Source: [Eubacterium] saphenum (lineage in GTDB: Bacteria > Bacillota > Clostridia > Oscillospirales > Ruminococcaceae). From it: a DNA stretch of 35,390 nucleotides. The DNA lies in assembly GCA_004554555.1 (NCBI GenBank), contig SFLN01000004.1, forward strand, positions 1-35,390, read 5' to 3'. A program made the position numbers and the translations under genes. Within the stretch, counting starts at the first letter, position 1; each line of letters opens with the position of its first letter. Below, piece after piece: positions 28,869 through 35,390 of this stretch. The notes beneath the pieces are model-generated. The model was not told where the DNA came from and did no database searches. It saw only the letters and a list, made by a program, of their open reading frames with translations.

Positions 28869-31181
28869 TTACTTTTCGATTGCGGGAGTCCAGTATTCTT
28901 GGTTATAAATATCCGTAAAGCAGTAGGTTATGCGAACCTTTCCGCTGCCCACATCAACGTTTGTCACCTTCATATACTCGGTCACGGTCATCTGCTCGCC
29001 GAGGTAGTAGGAGTCTTGATAAACCTTGTCGTAGCTGTAAAAATCGCAGATAAAGTCGAGCTTGTCGCCGATTTGAAGCTCGGTAAGGCTCTTGGCAACG
29101 GTTTCGGTTTCGCCGTTTTTGTAATCGGCGGTTGCGCCCGCAATATAGCCGCTCTTGCCCTCGAATACAAGAATGAGATTAACCCGCGAACCGTTCAGCA
29201 TTGCCGGAACATAGCCCATATCCGTGTAGCTGCCGTCCGCGTTTTTGATGGAGTCGGTGTGGTAGTAGGCAACGGGCTGACCGTTTATCGCAACCCAGTT
29301 CCGTTCATCATCGGCGACAAGATTTCCGTCATTGTCAAAGCTGAACGTGTTGTCCATTCCGAGGTCAACCCAGCCCTCGCCGTCGTCGTAGAACATATTT
29401 CGGTCAAGCCCGTGAACCAGCTCCCACTGCGTTTCGGGGAGCGTCATCACATACTTGCCGTTTTTCTGCTCCCAGACAAGATTTGACGCGTCAAAATAGT
29501 TGCTTGCGAGGTACTCGGAGGCATCGCTTGTGTCGATATCCTTCATAAACGCGGTGTTGTTCTCGTCAAGACCGTCAATCACCGAGCGCCCGCCGCCCAA
29601 AAATCCGCTTATCAGCTGACCGATAATGTCTGAACTGCCCGAGGAGCCGGAGGAGCTGCCGCCGAAAATCGAACTTATCGGTGACGAAGAGCCGCCCGCC
29701 GCGATTTGACCGCTGGTTTCAAGGCTCGCGAATTTGCGGATACACTCGGCGTACTCGGAGTTCATACCGATATCCTCGTAGGTGTCGCACGCCTTGTCAA
29801 CGTAAGATGTGCGCTTGTACGGGAAGTAAATCGACACGCCGTAAGCGTTGGTCATATTTGACGAAGTTCTGTTGTATTTAACCGCGTTTTTGAGCGAATT
29901 TGCAAGTGCTTTTCCCTCGGCGGTGTTCATATTGTCCGCGAGATTTACGAGGTCAACCTGGTCGATTTTGGAGCTTGTCGCAAATTCTCTCGTATTATAA
30001 CGCGCGTGGGAAACCTGTTTGTAGTCGTTTTGGGAAATTTTCGCGGTCACCGATTTGGAGAACGCCGCGAGGTTTTCGGGAACGGTGTGCGAGAATTCCG
30101 CGAGGTCGATTATCGAGAGCGTGGTTTTCTGACCGCTGCACTTTCTCCCGCACTCATAAACGAAATCATCAATGATATTTTTGCCGACATCGAGCGTGGA
30201 CATCGAGGTGTTCTTGGCAAATTTTGACAGCCAGCTTGTGTAATACCAGCCGATACCCGGCTCGGTTTCCTCGGAGGCGATGAGGTAATCCGCGTAATCG
30301 TTGAGCATAAGCGCGTTTTCCGCGGTTGCCATAAGGCACGCGTCAAAGCCGATGAAATCGAAGGTTGTGCCGCTGTTTTTGAGCGCCTTGTCGATACCCG
30401 CAAGCGTCATAGAGCCGGTTGTCGAGAACTTCTCGTCATAGCCGTAGCCGCTCACCGAGCCGCCGCCGTGGTCCCACAAAATCAGCTCTCTGCGGTTTGC
30501 AGGGAAGTTTTTCGTGCAGTATTTGATGAACGAGGTGAGGGTTTCGGGCTTGGTCATTGCCTTTGCGCCGTCGTCCGAAACAAGAGTTTTGATTTTGCCG
30601 CCCTTAATCTGATAAATTTGGTTCACCGAGGAGCTTACGCCGTTTTTCCATTTAGTACAGCCGCCGGTGTAGACGATGAGGTTAAAATTATCGCCGAAAT
30701 CCGAGCTTGCCGCGCGCATTTCCTCCATATCCGCGGACGCCATTCCGTGCTTGGACTCAAGGTCGGTTCCGCACATATACACCATAATCGTCACGGAGTC
30801 GCTGTTTGAGCCCATAATCGCGGTTCTTTTCGCGCGAGAACCGTCCGCAACGTTGTAGTTCACGCTTCCGCCGCCGACGTATTCGTTAACATAGGAGTTG
30901 TTTGAACCGATGTTGCCGCCGTTTCCGCCGTTGTTGCCCGATAAATCAACCGAGCCGCTGCATTTTGAGAAGAAGAAAATCACCAGCAAAACGATTATCG
31001 TAAGACCGCCGCCACCGCCGATAGCGGCACGCTTTGCGGTACTTCCGTGACTTGCGCCCTGCGAGGAGTAGTCGTGCGAGCCGACTCTTCCCGTGCCAAG
31101 CCCCGAGCCTCTTCTGTGAACGCCGTTGCTTGAACCCGACACGTCCTTTTCACGCGAGTGAGGTCTGTTGTTCCTGTCCAT
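28869..31181 (-). CDS. Membrane-anchored clostripain-family (C11) cysteine peptidase
   Basis: The 770-aa protein starts with about 50 polar, Ser/Gly-rich cytoplasmic residues, then one transmembrane helix (about 57-71) and a Gly/Asn-rich spacer (80-115). The C11 peptidase domain carries VYMCGTDLESKHG, then the catalytic pair His238 (LILWDHGGG) and Cys282 (GFDACLMA). A second low-complexity Gly/Ser stretch (near 500-530) separates a C-terminal domain of about 230 residues that I do not recognise. C11 peptidases cut after Arg or Lys and are self-activated and calcium-dependent. The layout points to the outer face of the membrane. A strong AGGAGG ribosome binding site precedes ATG. It is divergent from the LysR gene. 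Confidence 0.9.
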   Translation of the reverse strand: MDRNNRPHSREKDVSGSSNGVHRRGSGLGTGRVGSHDYSSQGASHGSTAKRAAIGGGGGLTIIVLLVIFFFSKCSGSVDLSGNNGGNGGNIGSNNSYVNEYVGGGSVNYNVADGSRAKRTAIMGSNSDSVTIMVYMCGTDLESKHGMASADMEEMRAASSDFGDNFNLIVYTGGCTKWKNGVSSSVNQIYQIKGGKIKTLVSDDGAKAMTKPETLTSFIKYCTKNFPANRRELILWDHGGGSVSGYGYDEKFSTTGSMTLAGIDKALKNSGTTFDFIGFDACLMATAENALMLNDYADYLIASEETEPGIGWYYTSWLSKFAKNTSMSTLDVGKNIIDDFVYECGRKCSGQKTTLSIIDLAEFSHTVPENLAAFSKSVTAKISQNDYKQVSHARYNTREFATSSKIDQVDLVNLADNMNTAEGKALANSLKNAVKYNRTSSNMTNAYGVSIYFPYKRTSYVDKACDTYEDIGMNSEYAECIRKFASLETSGQIAAGGSSSPISSIFGGSSSGSSGSSDIIGQLISGFLGGGRSVIDGLDENNTAFMKDIDTSDASEYLASNYFDASNLVWEQKNGKYVMTLPETQWELVHGLDRNMFYDDGEGWVDLGMDNTFSFDNDGNLVADDERNWVAINGQPVAYYHTDSIKNADGSYTDMGYVPAMLNGSRVNLILVFEGKSGYIAGATADYKNGETETVAKSLTELQIGDKLDFICDFYSYDKVYQDSYYLGEQMTVTEYMKVTNVDVGSGKVRITYCFTDIYNQEYWTPAIEK

Positions 31182-31211
31182 ATTTTACCTCCTAAATTAA
31201 ATTCCGCATTT

Positions 31212-31240
31212 ATTATACACTTTTTTTAAGCTTTTGTCAA
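31212..31240 (-). promoter_or_regulatory. Promoter of the clostripain-family gene
   Basis: On the minus strand, TTGACA (31235-31240) and TATAAT (31212-31217) are 17 bp apart. This is a consensus promoter 30 bp upstream of the gene. Confidence 0.9.
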
Positions 31241-31283
31241 GAATTACCGAGTGCAAACGTTTTCTCTGCTAATTATCAACATT

Positions 31284-31337
31284 TGTGCTATATTTATCCA
31301 AGTTGCCCTTGACAATCGATAAAAACTGTGCTATATT
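31284..31337 (+). promoter_or_regulatory. LysR-gene promoter with an 11-bp direct repeat
   Basis: TTGACA (31309-31314) and TATATT (31332-31337) are 17 bp apart, with TGC before the -10 box. The -10 region TGTGCTATATT (31327-31337) is repeated exactly at 31284-31294, 43 bp upstream, about four helical turns. The repeat could be a regulator site that overlaps the promoter. Confidence 0.7.
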
Positions 31338-31371
31338 AATTATGAGAATAAAATAAAAAGGACAACACGGA

Positions 31372-32298
31372 ATGAACATACTTCATTTAAAATACGCGGC
31401 TGAAATCGCGAAAACCGGTTCTCTGAACAAGGCTGCGGAGAACCTCTATATGGGACAGCCGAACCTGAGCCGCGCTATCAAGGAGCTTGAGGCAAATCTT
31501 GGGATAACGATTTTCGAGCGTTCCGCGCGCGGAATGACGGTAACTCCCGAGGGCGAAAAGTTTATCGGCTACGCGAACAAGATTTTGACGCAGATTGACG
31601 AGGTTGAGGCGATTTACAAGAACGGCACTTCGGTTACGCAGAATTTCTCGATATCCGTGCCGAGAGCAAGCTATATCTCGGAGGCTTTCGTCAATTTCTC
31701 CAAAAAAATCAACCAGAACGCGCCCTTTGACCTTGTTTACAAGGAAACCAACGCGATGCGCGCGATAAAAAACATACTTGAGGCGGACTATAATCTCGGA
31801 ATTATACGTTACGCGGAGAATTACGACTCGCATTTCCGGCAGCTTCTCGTTCAGAAAGGGCTTGTCGGTGAGCTTGTCGCGGAGTTTAACTATGTGCTGA
31901 TTATGAGCAGGGAGCACCCGCTTGCCGACAAGGAGGATATACGCTTCGAGGACTTGAAAGCGTACACCGAGATTGCGCACGCGGACCCGTATGTACCATC
32001 GCTGCCGCTGGCAACGGTGAGGAAAGAGGAACTGCCCGATGATATCGACAAGCGGATTTTCGTTTTCGAGCGCAGCAGCCAGTTCGAGCTTCTGAGCGAG
32101 AACACGAACACGTTTATGTGGGTTTCCGCAGCGCCGCAGAAAATTCTCGACAGGTACGGGCTGATACAGAAAAGCTGCCCCGACAACACGCGTCTTTACA
32201 AGGACGTTCTCGTTCACCGAAAGGACTATAAGCTCACCGAGCTTGACAATATGTTCATCACCGAGCTTACCAACTCCAAACGCAGAAACATCAAATAA
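31372..32298 (+). CDS. LysR-family transcriptional regulator
   Basis: The 308-aa protein has the N-terminal winged helix-turn-helix typical of LysR (about 1-60, with TGSLNKAAENLYMGQPNLSR) and a type-2 periplasmic-binding-like effector domain (about 90-295). The effector is unknown. LysR regulators often control the divergent gene, here the clostripain-family peptidase, whose promoter lies about 100 bp away; this is a hypothesis from position only. The start is the ATG at 31372, after AAAAGGACAAC. Confidence 0.93.
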   Translation: MNILHLKYAAEIAKTGSLNKAAENLYMGQPNLSRAIKELEANLGITIFERSARGMTVTPEGEKFIGYANKILTQIDEVEAIYKNGTSVTQNFSISVPRASYISEAFVNFSKKINQNAPFDLVYKETNAMRAIKNILEADYNLGIIRYAENYDSHFRQLLVQKGLVGELVAEFNYVLIMSREHPLADKEDIRFEDLKAYTEIAHADPYVPSLPLATVRKEELPDDIDKRIFVFERSSQFELLSENTNTFMWVSAAPQKILDRYGLIQKSCPDNTRLYKDVLVHRKDYKLTELDNMFITELTNSKRRNIK

Positions 32299-32302
32299 AA
32301 AC

Positions 32303-32338
32303 AGCGCCGTTCCCGAAAGAGCGGCGCTTGATTTTTTA
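32303..32338. terminator. Bidirectional terminator between LysR and SpoIIE-type genes
   Basis: AGCGCCG (32303-32309) and CGGCGCT (32322-32328) pair around a 12-base loop. TGATTTTTT follows on the plus strand, and a TTTTTA run lies on the minus strand. Confidence 0.85.
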
Positions 32339-33508
32339 GAAATAGCTTACTTTAATCCGTTTGCCCATCAGCTTAAGGCATTTTGAAAGCTCTTCAACAA
32401 GGTTCATCTTAATGTTGAAATTTATCGGCAAATCGGGGTTTTGGTGAGCGGGATTGACGGCTCTTCCGACGTAGAAGTTGATATCGGTTGCCTCCTCGAA
32501 AAGAAGCTGGCAGATAAGCGCCGCGCCGTCCTTTTTGGTGCTCCACTTGTCGTAGAGCTCGTTGTCCGCGAGGTAATCCTTCGCGTAGGTCAGCACCTTG
32601 TTCACCGTGATAACTCCCTCGGTTACCAAATCCACGCCCTCAATCTCGGCAATCGGCGGCACATCGGAGCTTTCAAAGTTCAGACTTGCCTTGATTGGTT
32701 TGTTGAGATATTTCGCGGCAATCGACGATGTTGTACCGCCGCAGATAATGTGCTTGCCCTCTTTCGAGAAAAAGAGCGACATCATTCGGTCACAGTCGTC
32801 GCGGTTGGACGGAGGACCAAAGAGAATGTTCATCGGTTCACGGCGGCGTATTTTTACAACGCATGCCGTGGCGTCGTCACCGGGCTTGTTCCCGTAAAGC
32901 CGCGCGCACTCGTCCACGAGAATTGTGGAAATTGTCTTCGCCGTGTACCCCGCGAGCGAAATCGGCTCCATAAAGGCGGTTATGTCCTTCATCTCCCAGC
33001 CGAAGTTGTAGTCCGTGCCGATTCCCGCGTGCGGGCAGCCATCGCTTACCGCGATAAAATGGTCGTTTTCACGCAGCTTTATCGTTGAACGGAAAATCTT
33101 TTTTCCGCCGATATGCATTTCGGTTGTCGGGTAATCGTAGTTTTCTCCGTCGCGGATAAGGATAACGCGCGGGTTGTCGTATTGAATAAGCTCGGCGGTT
33201 TCGTTGTTGATGAGGTGAATTATGGTGAACGTGGAGTAAGCAACGCCGCGCTGGCTGTCGATAGGCAGAGTAGCCGCGATGGTTTCAACGCAGTCCTCGA
33301 TAGTAAGCCCCTCCGCCATCATAGTTGAAATAATTTTGGAGGTGAGCGTTGAGAGGATACTCGCCTTAACGCCGCTTCCAAGACCGTCCGCAAGCACGAT
33401 TACCGAGGAGTCCTCGCCCTGCTCGACAACATCAACGTGGTCGCCGCAGAGCTGCTCTCCGTAATGATTTATGCTCTTGTAGCCAATGTCCACGCAAAGA
33501 TTATTCAT
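32336..33508 (-). CDS. SpoIIE-type PP2C protein phosphatase of the hydrogenase operon
   Basis: The N-terminal 220 residues form a SpoIIE/PP2C phosphatase domain with the metal-binding Asp in LADGLGSG (Asp41), VSDGCPHAG (Asp156) and PGDDATACVV (Asp211-212). The remaining 170 residues (about 224-390) are a conserved-looking domain I cannot name; it starts near MNILFGPPSNRDD. No transmembrane helices or stage-II sporulation region are present, so this is not SpoIIE itself. It overlaps the hydrogenase gene by 8 bp. The pair is found together in many Clostridia, and the phosphatase is the likely output of the redox sensor. Confidence 0.88.
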   Translation of the reverse strand: MNNLCVDIGYKSINHYGEQLCGDHVDVVEQGEDSSVIVLADGLGSGVKASILSTLTSKIISTMMAEGLTIEDCVETIAATLPIDSQRGVAYSTFTIIHLINNETAELIQYDNPRVILIRDGENYDYPTTEMHIGGKKIFRSTIKLRENDHFIAVSDGCPHAGIGTDYNFGWEMKDITAFMEPISLAGYTAKTISTILVDECARLYGNKPGDDATACVVKIRRREPMNILFGPPSNRDDCDRMMSLFFSKEGKHIICGGTTSSIAAKYLNKPIKASLNFESSDVPPIAEIEGVDLVTEGVITVNKVLTYAKDYLADNELYDKWSTKKDGAALICQLLFEEATDINFYVGRAVNPAHQNPDLPINFNIKMNLVEELSKCLKLMGKRIKVSYF

Positions 33509-35177
33509 CGGAAATACTCTCCTTCAGCTTGGAAAGCGCAATTTTGGTTTCAGCAGCGGTTTCGCCGAGCAGCGACGCGATTTCCTGAACAATTCTCATC
33601 TGCTTCTCGACAACCTTGTCCGCGATTTCAACTGTCTGGCGGCTGAAATCCTCTTTCTGGCGGCGCGCGGTCTGTTCCTCGGTTTCATCGCGCATAATGC
33701 AGATTAACAGGTGATACTCCCTGTCGTGAATTATCGTGTACTTAACGTATTTCTTGTATTCGGCGAGATAGGTTCTGAAATCGCGCAAATCCTTGCCCGT
33801 GTTGAGAACGTCCAAAAACGGCTTCGGGTCCATAATTCTGATAACCTGTTCGCCGAGAACATCGCTTTCCGAGCGGATATTCATAATTTTTCTCGCGGAC
33901 GTGTTAATCTGCTGTACCTCGAGATTTTCGTTCAGTACAATCAGACCGTTCGGGGTGTTGTTTACGATATTGTCGGAGAAGCTCTCCGCCTTGTCCTTGA
34001 GGAACGGCAGGCACATCGAAATCTCGGCTTTGCCCTGGTAAATCGCGATTGCTTTCTCACGGCAGGTATCGTAGCCGCAAGAGCCGCAGTTCAGCTCGTC
34101 CGACTCCTTGAATTTGCCCATCTGCCGCAAAATCGAGCTGATTTCGGTTTCCGAGGGCATCGGGAGCTTCTTTTCGATAACGCCGAACGTTTTTCTGATT
34201 TCAACCGAGTCGGGCATATCAACATCAAAGTCTTTTTTACCCGCATAGCTTGCGATTGCCGCGTAATCCTTGATAGGAGAGCGGTGATTTTTCTCCATAA
34301 CTGGGCCGCCGACGCAGCTTCCGATACAAGCGGACATCTCGATAAACGCGTGCTTGATGCCGCCGTTTTCGATTTCACGGAGCGCCGCTATACAGTTCTC
34401 AACACCGTCGATTGCAAGATATGTATAGCCCTCGGCGTCGCAGTCCATTGTTTTGAGGATACCGCCGGTTGTCGGGAAGAAGCGCGCGCGGCTCTTTTCC
34501 TCGGTATCACGCTCAGCTTTAAGCTCGATGTGCTCGGCGTTGAGCCAGTTCGTAAGTTCCTCAAACGTGAGCACCGCGTCGGTAATTCCCGCGTAATAAT
34601 CCGCCTCGTCCTTTTTGGACAGGCAAGGACCGATGAAAACGGTTTTCGCGAGGGGATTGCGCTTCTTGATATCCTTGCAGTGCGCCTGCATAGGTGAAAG
34701 CACGTCAGCAAGGTACGGGAGAACCGTCGGGAAATACTTCTGGATAAGCAGGTTTATCGAGTGACAGCAGGACGAAATCACGATATCGCGCTGTTCCTCT
34801 TTCAGCAGCTTTTCATATTCCTTTTTAACAATAGTCGCGCCGACTGCCGTTTCCTCAACATCGAAAAATCCGAGCTTTTTGAGAGCTTCGCGCATTGCGT
34901 CAATTCCTACGCCCTTATAATTCGCGGCGAAGGACGGCGCAAGGCTGACGTAAACGGGCGCGCCGCTTTGCAGAAGAACCTTTACCTTTTCGGTATCGTC
35001 CTTGATTTGCTTTGCGTTTTGCGGACAGACAACAAAGCATTGTCCGCAAAGAATACACTCGTTTCCGATGATGTGCGCCTGGTTGCCCGAGAAGCGGATT
35101 GATTTAACGGGGCAGTGGCGAATACATTTATAGCAGTTTTTGCAGTTGGATTTTCTCAGAGTAAGATAATCCGCCAT
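33501..35177 (-). CDS. Sensory-type FeFe hydrogenase with PAS domain
   Basis: The 558-aa protein has a two-[4Fe-4S] ferredoxin domain (Cys12-Cys51), then the FeFe-hydrogenase H-cluster domain. All expected cysteines are present: SSCCHS (137-138), GPC (185) and ACIGSC (284, 288). Residues that are Met in catalytic enzymes are Gly184 and Ser282 here, as in putative sensory groups. A further four-Cys cluster site (Cys364, 367, 372, 389), a PAS domain (about 400-500) and a C-terminal helical region follow. Such proteins are thought to sense hydrogen or redox state, not to make bulk hydrogen. GGGAGG precedes the ATG. It sits in an operon with a SpoIIE-type phosphatase. Confidence 0.9.
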   Translation of the reverse strand: MADYLTLRKSNCKNCYKCIRHCPVKSIRFSGNQAHIIGNECILCGQCFVVCPQNAKQIKDDTEKVKVLLQSGAPVYVSLAPSFAANYKGVGIDAMREALKKLGFFDVEETAVGATIVKKEYEKLLKEEQRDIVISSCCHSINLLIQKYFPTVLPYLADVLSPMQAHCKDIKKRNPLAKTVFIGPCLSKKDEADYYAGITDAVLTFEELTNWLNAEHIELKAERDTEEKSRARFFPTTGGILKTMDCDAEGYTYLAIDGVENCIAALREIENGGIKHAFIEMSACIGSCVGGPVMEKNHRSPIKDYAAIASYAGKKDFDVDMPDSVEIRKTFGVIEKKLPMPSETEISSILRQMGKFKESDELNCGSCGYDTCREKAIAIYQGKAEISMCLPFLKDKAESFSDNIVNNTPNGLIVLNENLEVQQINTSARKIMNIRSESDVLGEQVIRIMDPKPFLDVLNTGKDLRDFRTYLAEYKKYVKYTIIHDREYHLLICIMRDETEEQTARRQKEDFSRQTVEIADKVVEKQMRIVQEIASLLGETAAETKIALSKLKESISDE

Positions 35178-35206
35178 AAATCAGTTTCCTCCCTTGATAA
35201 ATGCGG

Positions 35207-35390
35207 TTACTTGCTGACCTTCGCGAGAATGTTCTCTTTGAAGAATGTATCAACGGTTTCGGGAGAAACGGAATAAAACTCATCGTCAACCGTAACGCAA
35301 ACGCCCTGCTGACATTTACCCATGCAGAAAGTGCCGCCAAGCTCAACAACATCGGTGAGCGCGTTTTCGTTTACGAGCGACTGAAGTCTT
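35207..35390 (-). CDS. 2Fe-2S thioredoxin-like ferredoxin subunit (partial)
   Basis: The C-terminal 60 residues of an open frame run off the window edge and end at TAA (35207-35209). The visible part contains CMGKCQQGVCVTVDDE, the second cysteine region of a NuoE/HndA-like [2Fe-2S] thioredoxin-fold domain, then SPETVDTFF. It ends 29 bp before the hydrogenase gene. Such small ferredoxins are typical neighbours of sensory and electron-bifurcating hydrogenases. Only the end is visible, so the size and start are unknown. Confidence 0.85.
   Translation of the reverse strand, partial: RLQSLVNENALTDVVELGGTFCMGKCQQGVCVTVDDEFYSVSPETVDTFFKENILAKVSK

Overview
The window reads as a chromosomal segment of a spore-forming, anaerobic, low-GC-lineage Firmicute of moderate base composition, most likely a Clostridia member of the Ruminococcaceae/Oscillospiraceae type. 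The grounds are a SpoIVB sporulation peptidase, a ClpC-type unfoldase, RNase J, GdpP, the Firmicute order gdpP-rplI-dnaB, an FeFe-hydrogenase-like protein beside a SpoIIE-type phosphatase, strong purine-rich ribosome binding sites, and sigma-A promoters that often carry an extended -10 (TGn before the -10 box). Species cannot be read from the sequence alone.

Layout. 1-2607: a ClpC-like unfoldase without the usual middle domain, followed by a relic of a second clpC tail. 2604-3737 (minus): spoIVB. 3738-4255: a gene-free stretch with a sigma-A promoter and a leader of about 310 nt for RNase J. 4256-11070: rnj, gdpP, rplI, dnaB and tilS, closely packed. 11129-13739: an extended -10 promoter, hpt and ftsH. 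13793-15400: a GNAT acetyltransferase, then a CorA-type transporter with a structured leader that holds a 28-codon open frame. 15425-17323: a membrane HD-GYP protein with a C-terminal receiver. 17538-17626 (minus): tRNA-Ser(CGA). 17818-23332: a run of envelope and housekeeping genes (HdeD-like, DUF4097 pair, YjbQ, YfhO, YfcE). 23395-23481: tRNA-Leu(CAA), followed by about 330 bp of tandem structured repeats. 23951-24850 (minus): a lipoprotein-anchored barnase and its barstar. 25003-25563: a zinc-ribbon membrane protein, then a probable structured RNA (25562-25740). 25804-26752 (minus): a PC4-like protein and a metallophosphoesterase that has lost metal ligands. 26913-28831: a D-Ala-D-Ala carboxypeptidase and rlmH. 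28869-31181 (minus): a membrane-anchored clostripain-family peptidase, divergent from a LysR regulator. 32336-35390 (minus): SpoIIE-type phosphatase, sensory-type FeFe hydrogenase and a 2Fe-2S thioredoxin-like subunit cut by the window edge.

How the parts fit. The rnj-to-ftsH block covers RNA decay, c-di-AMP turnover, translation, replication, tRNA modification, purine salvage and membrane proteolysis. The hydrogenase/phosphatase operon looks like a redox or hydrogen sensor wired to a PP2C output.

Most unusual signals: (1) the same structured repeat follows both tRNA genes, on opposite strands, with a base-pair change that preserves pairing; (2) a corA leader with a short frame and two mutually exclusive stems around the ribosome binding site; (3) a clpC tail relic whose six differences from the intact tail are all silent; (4) a compact structured RNA near 25.6 kb; (5) a metallophosphoesterase lacking three conserved ligand positions, overlapping a PC4-like gene.
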